Shown: positions 34,810-43,053 of the stretch, piece after piece
How positions within the stretch are numbered: the stretch's first letter is position 1
Layout of the letters: every line of letters starts with the position of its first letter
Assembly (NCBI RefSeq): GCF_900112185.1
Contig: NZ_FOKP01000008.1
Coordinates: 1 to 64,000, forward strand
Direction: 5' to 3'
Length of the DNA: 64,000 nucleotides
DNA from: Allobosea sp. CRIB-10
Lineage (GTDB): Bacteria > Pseudomonadota > Alphaproteobacteria > Rhizobiales > Beijerinckiaceae
Notes under the pieces: model-generated
Seen by the model: the letters and a program-made list of their open reading frames with translations, nothing else
Database searches by the model: none
What the model was told of the DNA's origin: nothing
Made by a program: the position numbers and the translations under genes

Positions 34810-35943
34810 ATGATCCGCCGCTCCAGCCGGGCCCTCGCAGCCCTGGCGGTCCTGCTTCCGGCCCTGTCCGCCGAGGCTCTTGCGCAAGGTGCGCCGCCGG
34901 CCCCGCCGGTCACCGTCGCGACCCCGCTCGCCAAGCGCGTCACCAACTGGGACGAGTTCACCGGCCGCTTCGAGGCCAGCGACCAGGTCGAGGTCCGCGC
35001 CCGCGTCTCCGGCTTCCTCGATTCGGTGCATTTCCGCGACGGCGACCTGGTCAAGTCGGGCGACTTGCTGTTCACCATCGACCAGCGGCCCTACAAGCTC
35101 GCCGTCGATGCCGCGCGGGCCGAGGTGGCGCGCGCCAAGGCGCAGGTCGACCTCAACCAGAACGAGGTCGAGCGCGCCGAGGCGCTGACGCAGAACCGCA
35201 CCATCACCGCCCGCGACATCGACCAGCGCCGCGCCAACCTCAACGGTGCGATCGCCAGCCAGCAGGCGGCCGAGGCCAATCTGAAGACAGCCGAGCTCAA
35301 CCTCGAATGGACGCAGGTACGCGCGCCGCTGGCCGGCCGCGTCTCGAACCGACGCGTCGACCAGGGCAACCTGATCGCCGGCGGCCAGTCTGGCGCGACG
35401 CTGCTGACCACCATCGTGGCGGTCGATCCGATCAAGTTCGTCTTCGACGCTTCCGAGGCCGACTATCTTCGCTATTCGCAGTCGCAGGATCTGCGCAAGC
35501 CCGGCACGCCGGTTCGCGTGCGGCTTTCGAGCGAAACCAAATGGGACCGCGAAGGCAAGATCGACTTCGTCGACAACGCGCTGAACGCCCGCTCGGCAAC
35601 GATCCGCACTCGCGCCGTCTTCCCGAATCCGGACGGCCTGTTGACGCCTGGCACCTTCGGGCGGCTGCGGCTGTTCGCCGGCGAAGCCGATGCCCTGCTG
35701 GTGCCGGACTCGGTGATCGTCTCCGACCAGGCCAACAAGATCGTGCTCACGGTCGGCGCTGAGAACAAGGTCGTGCCGAAGCCGGTTCAGCTCGGCGCGA
35801 TCAGCGACGGGCTGCGTGTCATCACCAAGGGGCTCGAGCCGGGCGACAAGGTGATCGTGACGGGCATCGCCAACCCGATGGTGCGCCCGGGCGTCGCGGT
35901 GACGCCGCAGCCGACCGAGATCAAGGCCGCCGCCGCCAACTGA
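34810..35943 (+). CDS. RND efflux periplasmic adaptor subunit (MexE-like)
   Basis: A 377-residue membrane fusion protein with a Sec leader (IRRSSRALAALAVLLPALSA, cleavage near ALAQ) and no lipobox cysteine. The lipoyl halves are VEVRARVSGFLDSVHFRDGD and LEWTQVRAPLAGRVSNRRVD, separated by a helical hairpin (about residues 100-165). The beta-barrel and membrane-proximal domains follow. Wording is close to MexE-type adaptors. It carries substrates from the RND pump toward an outer-membrane channel; no TolC-like gene is in the window. GGAG upstream supports ATG 34810. The 251-base gap before it must hold the promoter; a TTGACA at 34725 is visible but its -10 is poor. Confidence 0.95.
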   Translation: MIRRSSRALAALAVLLPALSAEALAQGAPPAPPVTVATPLAKRVTNWDEFTGRFEASDQVEVRARVSGFLDSVHFRDGDLVKSGDLLFTIDQRPYKLAVDAARAEVARAKAQVDLNQNEVERAEALTQNRTITARDIDQRRANLNGAIASQQAAEANLKTAELNLEWTQVRAPLAGRVSNRRVDQGNLIAGGQSGATLLTTIVAVDPIKFVFDASEADYLRYSQSQDLRKPGTPVRVRLSSETKWDREGKIDFVDNALNARSATIRTRAVFPNPDGLLTPGTFGRLRLFAGEADALLVPDSVIVSDQANKIVLTVGAENKVVPKPVQLGAISDGLRVITKGLEPGDKVIVTGIANPMVRPGVAVTPQPTEIKAAAAN

Positions 35944-36010
35944 CGGCCTGACGGCCGCATCGAGAGCGGACGGCATCCTCTGTCCGCCCTGCCCAGCCTT
36001 CGTGTTCGCC

Positions 36011-36052
36011 GCAACTCCAGGAAAACGGGTCCTCCACTTTTCCTGGAATTGC
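36011..36052. promoter_or_regulatory. long inverted repeat between RND adaptor and pump genes
   Basis: TCCAGGAAAA (36016-36025) pairs exactly with TTTTCCTGGA (36038-36047), and outer GCAA (36011-36014) pairs with TTGC (36049-36052) with one mismatch between. The 12-base loop is CGGGTCCTCCAC. It lies in the 128-base gap between adaptor and pump, 20 bases before the pump start. It could be a repressor site, an mRNA processing hairpin that tunes the two products, or a stray repeat. Confidence 0.6.
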
Positions 36053-36071
36053 TTACGGCCAGGACCATCGC

Positions 36072-39000
36072 ATGTTCCGCTTCGCCCATTTCTTCATCGA
36101 CCGGCCGATCTTCGCGACCGTGCTCTCGGTGCTGCTGACGATCGCCGGCGCCATCACGCTGCGCACGCTGCCGATCGCTGAGTATCCCGAGATCGCCCCG
36201 CCGACCGTCACGATCACCGCGAACTATCCGGGCGCCTCGGCCGAGGTCGTCGCCTCGACGGTGGCGGCGCCGATCGAGCAGGAGGTCAACGGCGTCGACG
36301 ACATGCTCTACATCTCGTCGCAGTCGACCGGCGACGGGCGCGTGACGATCAACGTGGTCTTCAAGGCCGGCACCGATGTCGACCAGGCCCAGGTGCTGGT
36401 GCAGAACCGCGTCTCGGCCGCCGAGCCGCGCCTGCCGCAGGAGGTGCGCGCGCTCGGCCTGCAGGTCCGCAAGGCCTCGCCGGACTTCCTGATGGTCATC
36501 CACATGCTGTCGCCGGACGGCTCGCGCGACCAGCAATACGTCTCGAACTACACGACACTCAACGTCAAGGACGTGCTGACCCGCGTCGAGGGCGTCGGCG
36601 ACGTGCAGGTCTTCGGCGCGCGCGACTATTCGATGCGTGTCTGGCTCGATCCGGCCAAGGTCGCGGCCCGCAACCTGACCGCCGGCGACGTCGTCGCTGC
36701 GATCCGCGCCGCCAACATCCAGGTCGCAGCGGGCGCGATCAACCAGCCGCCGGCGACGTCGGACGGCGCCTTCCAGCTCTCGGTCAACACGCTCGGCCGC
36801 CTGACCAGCATCGACGAATTCTACAACATCGTCGTCCGCTCCGACGCCGATGGCGGCACGATCCGCGTGCGTGACATCGCCCGCGTCGAGCTCGGCGCGC
36901 AGGACTATCTCTCGAACTCCTATCTCGACAACAAGGAAGCCGTCGCGATCGGCGTGTTCCAGCGCCCCGGCACGAATGCGCTCGCGGCCTCCGACGCACT
37001 CATCCGGACGATGAAGACGCTGTCGGCAAACTTCCCGGCCGGCGTCGAATACACCATCGTCTACAACCCGACCGAGTTCATCCGGGAATCGGTCTCGGCC
37101 GTGGTGACGACGCTGTTCGAGGCGGTGGTGCTCGTCGTGATCGTCGTGATCCTGTTCCTGCAGACCTGGCGCGCCGCGATCATCCCGATCATCGCGATCC
37201 CGGTCTCGCTGGTCGGCACCTTCCTGGTGATGAGCGCGGTCGGCATCTCCTTCAACACGATCTCGCTGCTGGCGCTGGTGCTGGCGATCGGCATCGTCGT
37301 CGACGACGCGATCGTCGTTGTCGAGAACGTCGAGCGCTATCTGGCGCAAGGCATGAGCGCCGTGGACGCGGCCCACAAGACCATGGACGAGGTCGGCGGC
37401 GCCCTGCTCGCGATCGCGCTGGTCCTCTGCGCCGTGTTCATCCCGACCGCCTTCATCACCGGCCTGCAAGGCACGTTCTACCAGCAGTTCGCGGTGACGA
37501 TCGCAGCCTCCACGGCGATCTCCTGCTTCGTCTCGCTGACGCTGTCGCCGGCCCTTGCCGCGATCCTGCTGAAGCCGCATAGCCATGATGAGCCGAAAGG
37601 CTTTCTTGCGGTTCTGAGCGCGCCGCTGCGCTGGTTCTTCAAGTATTTCAACAAGGGCTTCGACTGGCTCTCGCGCGCCTACGGCGCTGTGACCTCGCGC
37701 CTGATCCGCTTCGGCGTCATCATGCTGCTGGTCTATGCCGCGCTGATCGCCGTTGCTGGCCAGCGCCTCGCCGCCATCCCGACCGGCCTCGTCCCGCAGC
37801 TCGACCGCGGCTACTTCATCGCCGTGTTCCAGCTGCCGCCGGGCTCGTCGCTGCCGCGAACCGACGCGGTCATCCGCAAGGCGACCGATATCCTGCTGTC
37901 GCGGCCGGGCGTCGCCCATGCCGTCGCCTTCGCCGGCCTCGACGGCGCGACCTTCACGCTCGCGCCCAATGCCGGCGTCGCCTTCGTCACGCTCTCCGAC
38001 TTCCGGGAGCGCGCCAAGGCCGGTCTCACCACCCAGGCCATCCTGAACGATCTGCGCACCCAGCTGTTCGGGATCGGCGAGGCGTTCGCGCTGATCATCG
38101 AGCCGCCAGCGGTTCCGGGCATCGGCAGCGGCGGCGGTCTCAAGGGCTATGTCCAGGATCGTGGCGGACGCGGGCTGCCCGCACTGGAAGCCGCGACCTG
38201 GGCGGTGGCCGGAACGGCCGGCCAGACAGCGGGCATCCAGCAGCCCTTCACGCTGTTCTCGACCAGGACGCCGCAGGTCTACGCCGATATCGACCGGACC
38301 AAGGCCGAAATGCTCGGTGTGCCCGTGACCCGCATTTTCGAGACGCTGTCGGTCTATATGGGCTCGGCCTATGTCAACGACTTCAACATCCTCGGCCGCA
38401 CCTTCCGCGTCACGGCCCAGGCCGACAACCCCAACCGGCTCGACATCCGCGACGTCGCCGATCTGAAGACGCGCAATGCCGACGGCGAGATGGTGCCGAT
38501 CGGCTCGGTCGCGACCTTCTCCGACACGACCGGCGCCTATCGCGTGCCGCGCTACAATCTCTATCCGGCGGCCGAAGTGCAGCTGTCGATGGCGCGCGGC
38601 TACTCGACCGGCCAGGGCATCGCGGCGGTGGAGAAGATCGCGAGCCAGGTCCTGCCGGCCGGGTTCGGCTTCGAATGGACCGAGATCGCGCTGCAGGAAA
38701 AGCTCGCCGGCAATACCGCGATCATCGCCTTCGGCCTCGCCGTCGTCTTCGTCTTCCTGCTGCTGGCGGCGCTGTACGAAAGCTGGACCCTGCCGCTGGC
38801 GGTCATCCTGATCGTGCCGATGTGTATCCTCGCGGCCATGGTCGGCGTCGACTACCAGAACTTCGACCGCAACGTGCTGGTCGACATCGGCCTGGTCGTG
38901 CTCGTCGGCCTCGCAGCGAAGAACGCGATCCTGATCGTCGAATTCGCCAAGCAGGCCGAGGACGAGGGTATGAGCCGGCGCGATGCGGCGATCGCCGCGG

Positions 39001-39257
39001 CCAGGACCCGGCTGCGGCCGATCCTGATGACCTCGCTCGCCTTCATCCTCGGCGTGCTGCCGCTGACGATCTCGATCGGCGCCGGCGCCGAGATGCGCCA
39101 GGTGCTCGGCGTTGCGGTGTTCTCCGGCATGATCGGCGTGACCTTGTTCGGCTTGCTGTTCACACCGGTGTTCTACGTCGTGGTGCGCTGGCTCGCCTCG
39201 CTCGGCAGCAAGAAGAAGCCGGCCGAGCCGAAGCAGGCGACGCCGCAGGCACACTGA
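36072..39257 (+). CDS. RND family multidrug efflux pump, inner-membrane permease (HAE1 type)
   Basis: A 1061-residue proton/drug antiporter of the AcrB/MexF class. It opens with FAHFFIDRPIFATVLSVLLT (TM1). The large periplasmic loop holds the porter domain. TM4 carries the proton-relay Asp pair in AIGIVVDDAIVVVENVERYL. The second half repeats the layout, with LAAKNAILIVEFAKQAEDEG containing the TM10 Lys. TM11-12 end in the basic KKKPAEPKQ tail. AGGA precedes ATG 36072. With the adaptor gene upstream it forms a two-gene pump operon; the outer-membrane channel must come from elsewhere. Substrates are not predictable. Confidence 0.97.
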   Translation: MFRFAHFFIDRPIFATVLSVLLTIAGAITLRTLPIAEYPEIAPPTVTITANYPGASAEVVASTVAAPIEQEVNGVDDMLYISSQSTGDGRVTINVVFKAGTDVDQAQVLVQNRVSAAEPRLPQEVRALGLQVRKASPDFLMVIHMLSPDGSRDQQYVSNYTTLNVKDVLTRVEGVGDVQVFGARDYSMRVWLDPAKVAARNLTAGDVVAAIRAANIQVAAGAINQPPATSDGAFQLSVNTLGRLTSIDEFYNIVVRSDADGGTIRVRDIARVELGAQDYLSNSYLDNKEAVAIGVFQRPGTNALAASDALIRTMKTLSANFPAGVEYTIVYNPTEFIRESVSAVVTTLFEAVVLVVIVVILFLQTWRAAIIPIIAIPVSLVGTFLVMSAVGISFNTISLLALVLAIGIVVDDAIVVVENVERYLAQGMSAVDAAHKTMDEVGGALLAIALVLCAVFIPTAFITGLQGTFYQQFAVTIAASTAISCFVSLTLSPALAAILLKPHSHDEPKGFLAVLSAPLRWFFKYFNKGFDWLSRAYGAVTSRLIRFGVIMLLVYAALIAVAGQRLAAIPTGLVPQLDRGYFIAVFQLPPGSSLPRTDAVIRKATDILLSRPGVAHAVAFAGLDGATFTLAPNAGVAFVTLSDFRERAKAGLTTQAILNDLRTQLFGIGEAFALIIEPPAVPGIGSGGGLKGYVQDRGGRGLPALEAATWAVAGTAGQTAGIQQPFTLFSTRTPQVYADIDRTKAEMLGVPVTRIFETLSVYMGSAYVNDFNILGRTFRVTAQADNPNRLDIRDVADLKTRNADGEMVPIGSVATFSDTTGAYRVPRYNLYPAAEVQLSMARGYSTGQGIAAVEKIASQVLPAGFGFEWTEIALQEKLAGNTAIIAFGLAVVFVFLLLAALYESWTLPLAVILIVPMCILAAMVGVDYQNFDRNVLVDIGLVVLVGLAAKNAILIVEFAKQAEDEGMSRRDAAIAAARTRLRPILMTSLAFILGVLPLTISIGAGAEMRQVLGVAVFSGMIGVTLFGLLFTPVFYVVVRWLASLGSKKKPAEPKQATPQAH

Positions 39258-39269
39258 CGGGGCAGAGCA

Positions 39270-39974
39270 ATGAGCGCCGCCGCCATCATCATCCGCATGA
39301 TGGTGGCGGTCGTTCTCCTGCTCGTCGCGGGCAATGCGCTCGCCTCTTACAAGCGTTTGCGCCGGGCCGAGTTCATCCGCCGCTACCCCTGGCCAAGCGG
39401 ACTGCTCGACAAGCTGGGCGCCCACCATCCCGGCTTCACCCGCAAGGAGACGGCGCTGGTCTCCGAAGGCCTGCGGCAGTTCTTCCTGGCCTATCTCAAC
39501 TCCGGGCGACGCGAGGTCGCGATGCCCTCGCAGGTCGCGGACGATCTCTGGCACGAGTTCATCCTCTACACCCGCGACTATGGCCGCTTCTGCAACCAGG
39601 CCTTCGGACGCTTCCTGCACCACACGCCGGCGGTCGCCTTGCGAGAGGGCGCGCCCAGCGACAATTCTGCGCTGCGCCGCGTCTGGTGGCATTGCTGCCG
39701 CGACGAAAACATCGACCCGATCCGCCCGACGCGCCTTCCGCTGCTGTTTGCGCTCGACACCAAGCTCAAGATCGCGAACGGCTTCGTCTACACGCCCGAT
39801 TGCGAGGCGCTCAGGCGCAATGGCGACCGCGGCACGCAATGCGGCGGCGACTTCTCCAGCTCGTCATTCGACGGCGGCACCAGCGGCTTCGGCGACAGCG
39901 GCAGCTCCGATGGTGGAGGCGGCGATAGCGGCGGAGGCGATGGTGGCGGCTGCGGCGGTGGCGGCGGCGACTGA
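39270..39974 (+). CDS. GRDP-like protein with glycine-rich C-terminal tail
   Basis: A 234-residue protein with one N-terminal helix (AAAIIIRMMVAVVLLLVAGN) and a soluble domain. Its block VADDLWHEFILYTRDYGRFC followed by FGRFLHHTPA resembles the short His/Trp motif of glycine-rich-domain (GRDP/DUF1399-like) proteins. After CRDENIDP and CEALRRNGDRGTQCGG, the tail from about residue 195 is almost only Gly, Ser, Asp and one Cys, ending in CGGGGGD. The function is unknown. It starts 13 bases after the RND pump stop and is probably on the same transcript, which is an odd partner for an efflux pump. Confidence 0.75.
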   Translation: MSAAAIIIRMMVAVVLLLVAGNALASYKRLRRAEFIRRYPWPSGLLDKLGAHHPGFTRKETALVSEGLRQFFLAYLNSGRREVAMPSQVADDLWHEFILYTRDYGRFCNQAFGRFLHHTPAVALREGAPSDNSALRRVWWHCCRDENIDPIRPTRLPLLFALDTKLKIANGFVYTPDCEALRRNGDRGTQCGGDFSSSSFDGGTSGFGDSGSSDGGGGDSGGGDGGGCGGGGGD

Positions 39975-39982
39975 GCCGAGCC

Positions 39983-40573
39983 TCAGTTCTGCTTGATCTT
40001 CGAGCCTTTGATCACGACGTCAGAGCTCGCCGTGACGTTGATCTTGCCGCTCGCCCGGATGCTCACGTCCTTGCCCTTGAGATCGACAGAACCGTCCTTC
40101 TTCAGGTCGAGCTCGGCCGAGCCTGCGTCGAGCAGAATGGCGTCGGCAGCCTTGACCGCGAGCGACTTGCCGCTGGCGATCTCGAAATCCTTGCTGCTGT
40201 CGAGATCGATGCTGACGGCGGCTGCGACCTCGAAGGCCCGCGTCGCCAGGCTGATCTCGCGATTGGCGTTCATGGTCAGCGCAGTGCCGGCGAAAACGCC
40301 GATGCTGGTTCCCGCGGTAGTCCGCATGGCGGCGCCGACATTGACGACATAGGCCGAGCCGACCGCCGTGCGAAAATTGCTGCCGACCGTGAGCGCCAGC
40401 TCGGCACCGACATTGATGGTGCAGGTGCCGCCGACCGTGATCGAGAGCCCGGCCGGGGCGGTGATCGCGACAGTGCCGCCACGCCCGACATTGACCGCCT
40501 GCATCAGGGCTGCGAGTTGCGCTTCGAGCACGGCGATCCGCCGGCTCAACGCCTCGATTTCCGGCGTCGCCAT
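39983..40573 (-). CDS. VgrG-needle-like beta-helix protein, orphan
   Basis: A 196-residue protein with a short coiled-coil start (EIEALSRRIAVLEAQLAALM, residues 5-24), then a series of short beta repeats rich in V-x-V, G-S and D-L patterns. It ends with GKINVTASSDVVIKGSKIKQ plus Asn. That ending is typical of the triple-stranded beta-helix needle at the C-terminus of T6SS VgrG and phage gp5-like spikes, normally attached to an OB-fold base. Here the base is missing and only the needle with a trimerisation helix remains. No T6SS or phage genes lie nearby. GGAG upstream supports ATG 40573; a longer reading to 40618 is less likely. The role is unknown. Confidence 0.65.
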   Translation of the reverse strand: MATPEIEALSRRIAVLEAQLAALMQAVNVGRGGTVAITAPAGLSITVGGTCTINVGAELALTVGSNFRTAVGSAYVVNVGAAMRTTAGTSIGVFAGTALTMNANREISLATRAFEVAAAVSIDLDSSKDFEIASGKSLAVKAADAILLDAGSAELDLKKDGSVDLKGKDVSIRASGKINVTASSDVVIKGSKIKQN

Positions 40574-40716
40574 GAGCCCGCTCCCCTTCTTTTGCGCGCG
40601 ACCGATCCAATCTATCACGAACCGGCGCGGCCCGCGGCGGCCCTATCCCTTTGCGCCACGCAACCAAACCGCCTCCTTCGGCGTATCAGAGCACCGCAGC
40701 GAGAAGGCCCGATCGA

Positions 40717-42174
40717 GTGACAGCACGCCCTGCCCTGCTCTGGTTCCGCGACGATCTGCGCCTGTCCGACAATCCAGCCCTGAGAGCGGCGATCGAGCGC
40801 GGTCCGCTGATCTGCCTCTACATGGTCGACACATCGCCCGATCGCCGGCCGCTCGGCGGGGCAGCGCGCTGGTGGCTGTCGCGCTCGCTGACTGCGCTGT
40901 CGGAGGCCATCGCGGCGAAGGGTGGCGAGCTGCTCATCCTGCGCGGCGATCCGGCGGAGCTGTTGCCGCGCGTCGCTCGCGAGACGGGTGCCGGCTACGT
41001 CGCCTGGAATCGGCGGTACGACGAAGCTGCGATCGAGCTCGATAAATCGCTGAAGGCCACGCTCATCGAGAGCAGCATCGAGGTCGAGAGCTTCAACGCC
41101 AATCTGCTCAACGAGCCTTGGCAGGTCACGACCAAGGCGGATGGGCCGTTCAAGGTGTTCACACCCTATTGGCGCGCCGTGCGCGAACGCGGCGAACCAT
41201 CGGCGCCGCTTCCGACACCACGCCAGCTCAGCAAGGCCGGACTGCCGGCCGCGCTACGCCAGCAGGCTCTCGCGGTCTCGGATCTTGCCCTCGAACCGAC
41301 GGCGCCCGACTGGGCCGGTGGGCTGCGTGAAGCCTGGACGCCCGGAGAAGATGGAGCCCGGCAGCGTCTCGACACTTTCCTGGGCGAGGCGATCGCCGGA
41401 TATCGCGAAGGGCGAGATCGGCCGGACAAACTCTCGACTTCCCGGCTGTCGCCACATCTGCGCTTCGGCGAGATCAGCCCGCGCCAGATCTGGCATGCGA
41501 CCAGGGCGGCACGGGAGTCAGGCGATACGCCGGGTTCGGCTGGCGACATCGAAAAATTCTTCAGCGAGATCGGCTGGCGCGAGTTCTCCTACCATCTGCT
41601 CTTCCACAATCCGGGCCTCGCCAGCGTCAACTATGACCGCCGCTTCGACGCGATGTCCTGGGAGACGGACGAAGCCGGGCTGAGAGCCTGGCAGAAGGGC
41701 CTGACCGGCTATCCGATCGTCGATGCCGGCTTGCGCGAGCTCTGGCAGACCGGATGGATGCATAATCGCGTCCGGATGATCACCGCGTCCTTCCTGATCA
41801 AGCATCTGCTGACCGATTGGCGCGCCGGCGAAGCCTGGTTCTGGGATACGCTGGTCGATGCCGATCCCGCCAACAATCCGGCGAGCTGGCAATGGGTCGC
41901 CGGCTCCGGCGCCGATGCCGCCCCCTATTTCCGTGTCTTCAATCCGGTGACACAGGGCGAGAAATTCGATCCGAAGGGCGCCTATGTCCGGCGCTTCATT
42001 CCGGAGCTGGCGGAACTCGACGACAAGTTCATCCACCGCCCCTGGGAAGCGCCGGCGGGCGAACTGAACAAGGCGGGGATCGTTCTCGGCCAGGACTATC
42101 CAAAGCCGATCATCGCGCTGGACTTCGGCCGCCAACGCGCCCTCGACGCCTTTGCGGCCCTTCGTTCGGAATAG
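40717..42174 (+). CDS. phrB: deoxyribodipyrimidine photo-lyase (class I CPD photolyase)
   Basis: A 485-residue FAD enzyme that repairs cyclobutane pyrimidine dimers with light. The N-terminal Rossmann domain starts PALLWFRDDLRLSDNPALRA. The C-terminal FAD domain contains SEIGWREFSYHLLFHNPGLA, and GLTGYPIVDAGLRELWQTGW then MHNRVRMITASFLIKHLLTD around residues 335-365. WDTLVDADPANNPASWQWVA with the catalytic-region Trp/Asn follows. GTG 40717 with AAGG upstream begins the first strand; the reading from 40651 adds an unstructured tail. It stands alone and precedes the AAC(3)-like gene by 9 bases, so the two may be co-transcribed. Confidence 0.94.
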   Translation: MTARPALLWFRDDLRLSDNPALRAAIERGPLICLYMVDTSPDRRPLGGAARWWLSRSLTALSEAIAAKGGELLILRGDPAELLPRVARETGAGYVAWNRRYDEAAIELDKSLKATLIESSIEVESFNANLLNEPWQVTTKADGPFKVFTPYWRAVRERGEPSAPLPTPRQLSKAGLPAALRQQALAVSDLALEPTAPDWAGGLREAWTPGEDGARQRLDTFLGEAIAGYREGRDRPDKLSTSRLSPHLRFGEISPRQIWHATRAARESGDTPGSAGDIEKFFSEIGWREFSYHLLFHNPGLASVNYDRRFDAMSWETDEAGLRAWQKGLTGYPIVDAGLRELWQTGWMHNRVRMITASFLIKHLLTDWRAGEAWFWDTLVDADPANNPASWQWVAGSGADAAPYFRVFNPVTQGEKFDPKGAYVRRFIPELAELDDKFIHRPWEAPAGELNKAGIVLGQDYPKPIIALDFGRQRALDAFAALRSE

Positions 42175-42183
42175 CCCACCACC

Positions 42184-43008
42184 ATGACGCCGCCTCCCGC
42201 CTCCTTCGTTACGCGCGCTTCGCTGGCCGTTGATCTCACCAAGCTCGGCCTTGCTCCTGGCGATGCCGTGATGGTCCACGCGGCCGTGAGCAAGGTCGGC
42301 CGCCTGCTCGACGGCCCTGACACCATCATCGCCGCGCTCTGCGATGTCGTTGGCCAGGAGGGCACCGTCCTCGCCTATGCCGATTGGGAAGCGCGCTATG
42401 AAGATCTGTGCGACGAGGACGGCCGCGTGCCGCCGGAATGGCGCGACCACATCCCACCCTTCGATCCGCAGCGCTCACGCGCGATCCGCGACAACGGCGT
42501 GCTGCCGGAGTTCCTGCGGACGACGCCCGGGGCATTGCGCAGTAGCAATCCTGGCGCCTCCATCGTCGCGCTCGGAGCGAAGGCGGAATGGTTCACCGCC
42601 GATCATCCGCTCGACTACGGCTATGGCGAGGGCTCGCCGCTCGCCAAGCTCGTCGCCGCCGGCGGCAAGGTGCTGATGCTCGGCGCTCCGCTCGACACGC
42701 TGACGCTGCTGCACCATGCCGAGCATCTGGCCGACATCCCCGGCAAGCGCATCAAGCGGGTCGAGGTGCCGCTGGCGACGCCGGCCGGCAGGCAATGGCG
42801 CATGATCGAGGAATTCGATACCGGCGATCCGATCGTCGACGGGCTGGCCGAGGACTATTTCGCGGAGATCGTGACCCAATTTCTCGCCAGCGGCCAAGGC
42901 CGACAGGGTTTGATCGGTAGCGCTTCTTCCGTGCTGGTCGGTGCGGCGGCGATCACCGCCTTTGGCGTGAGCTGGCTCGAAACGCGGTTCGGCTCAGGCT
43001 CGCCCTGA
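42184..43008 (+). CDS. AAC(3)-type aminoglycoside N-acetyltransferase-like protein
   Basis: A 274-residue protein of the antibiotic_NAT (AAC(3)) family. LGLAPGDAVMVHAAVSKVGR near residue 22 carries the acetyl-CoA site, ALCDVVGQEGTVLAYADWEA follows, and the catalytic-region His block reads LDTLTLLHHAEHLADIPGK near 180, in the position of TTLHLAE in AAC(3)-IV. True resistance enzymes acetylate the 3-amino group of aminoglycosides. Many chromosomal homologues have other amines as substrates, so resistance cannot be assumed. There is no mobile element nearby. It lies 9 bases after phrB on the same strand. Confidence 0.9.
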   Translation: MTPPPASFVTRASLAVDLTKLGLAPGDAVMVHAAVSKVGRLLDGPDTIIAALCDVVGQEGTVLAYADWEARYEDLCDEDGRVPPEWRDHIPPFDPQRSRAIRDNGVLPEFLRTTPGALRSSNPGASIVALGAKAEWFTADHPLDYGYGEGSPLAKLVAAGGKVLMLGAPLDTLTLLHHAEHLADIPGKRIKRVEVPLATPAGRQWRMIEEFDTGDPIVDGLAEDYFAEIVTQFLASGQGRQGLIGSASSVLVGAAAITAFGVSWLETRFGSGSP

Positions 43009-43053
43009 TTCTGAACGCCACCGCCCAAGCAGTTGGGCACAGAATCTTCTCCG

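Noticed and set aside
35787..39839. A 1350-codon open frame on the minus strand opposite the RND genes
   Set aside because: It is antisense to two clear RND efflux genes, has Arg/Asp/His-rich low-complexity composition and no recognisable domain. In this GC-rich DNA long antisense frames arise by chance.
39850..39972. Short tandem GGC-rich repeats resembling a repeat array
   Set aside because: They encode the Gly-rich tail of the GRDP-like protein. There are no spacers, so it is not a CRISPR array.
39983..40573. T6SS or prophage island suggested by the VgrG-like needle
   Set aside because: No Hcp, Tss, baseplate, integrase or tRNA target lies on either side; the neighbours are efflux and photolyase genes.
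42184..43008. Acquired resistance island around the AAC(3)-like gene
   Set aside because: No IS, integron or change of base composition is visible; the gene has the same codon style as its neighbours.
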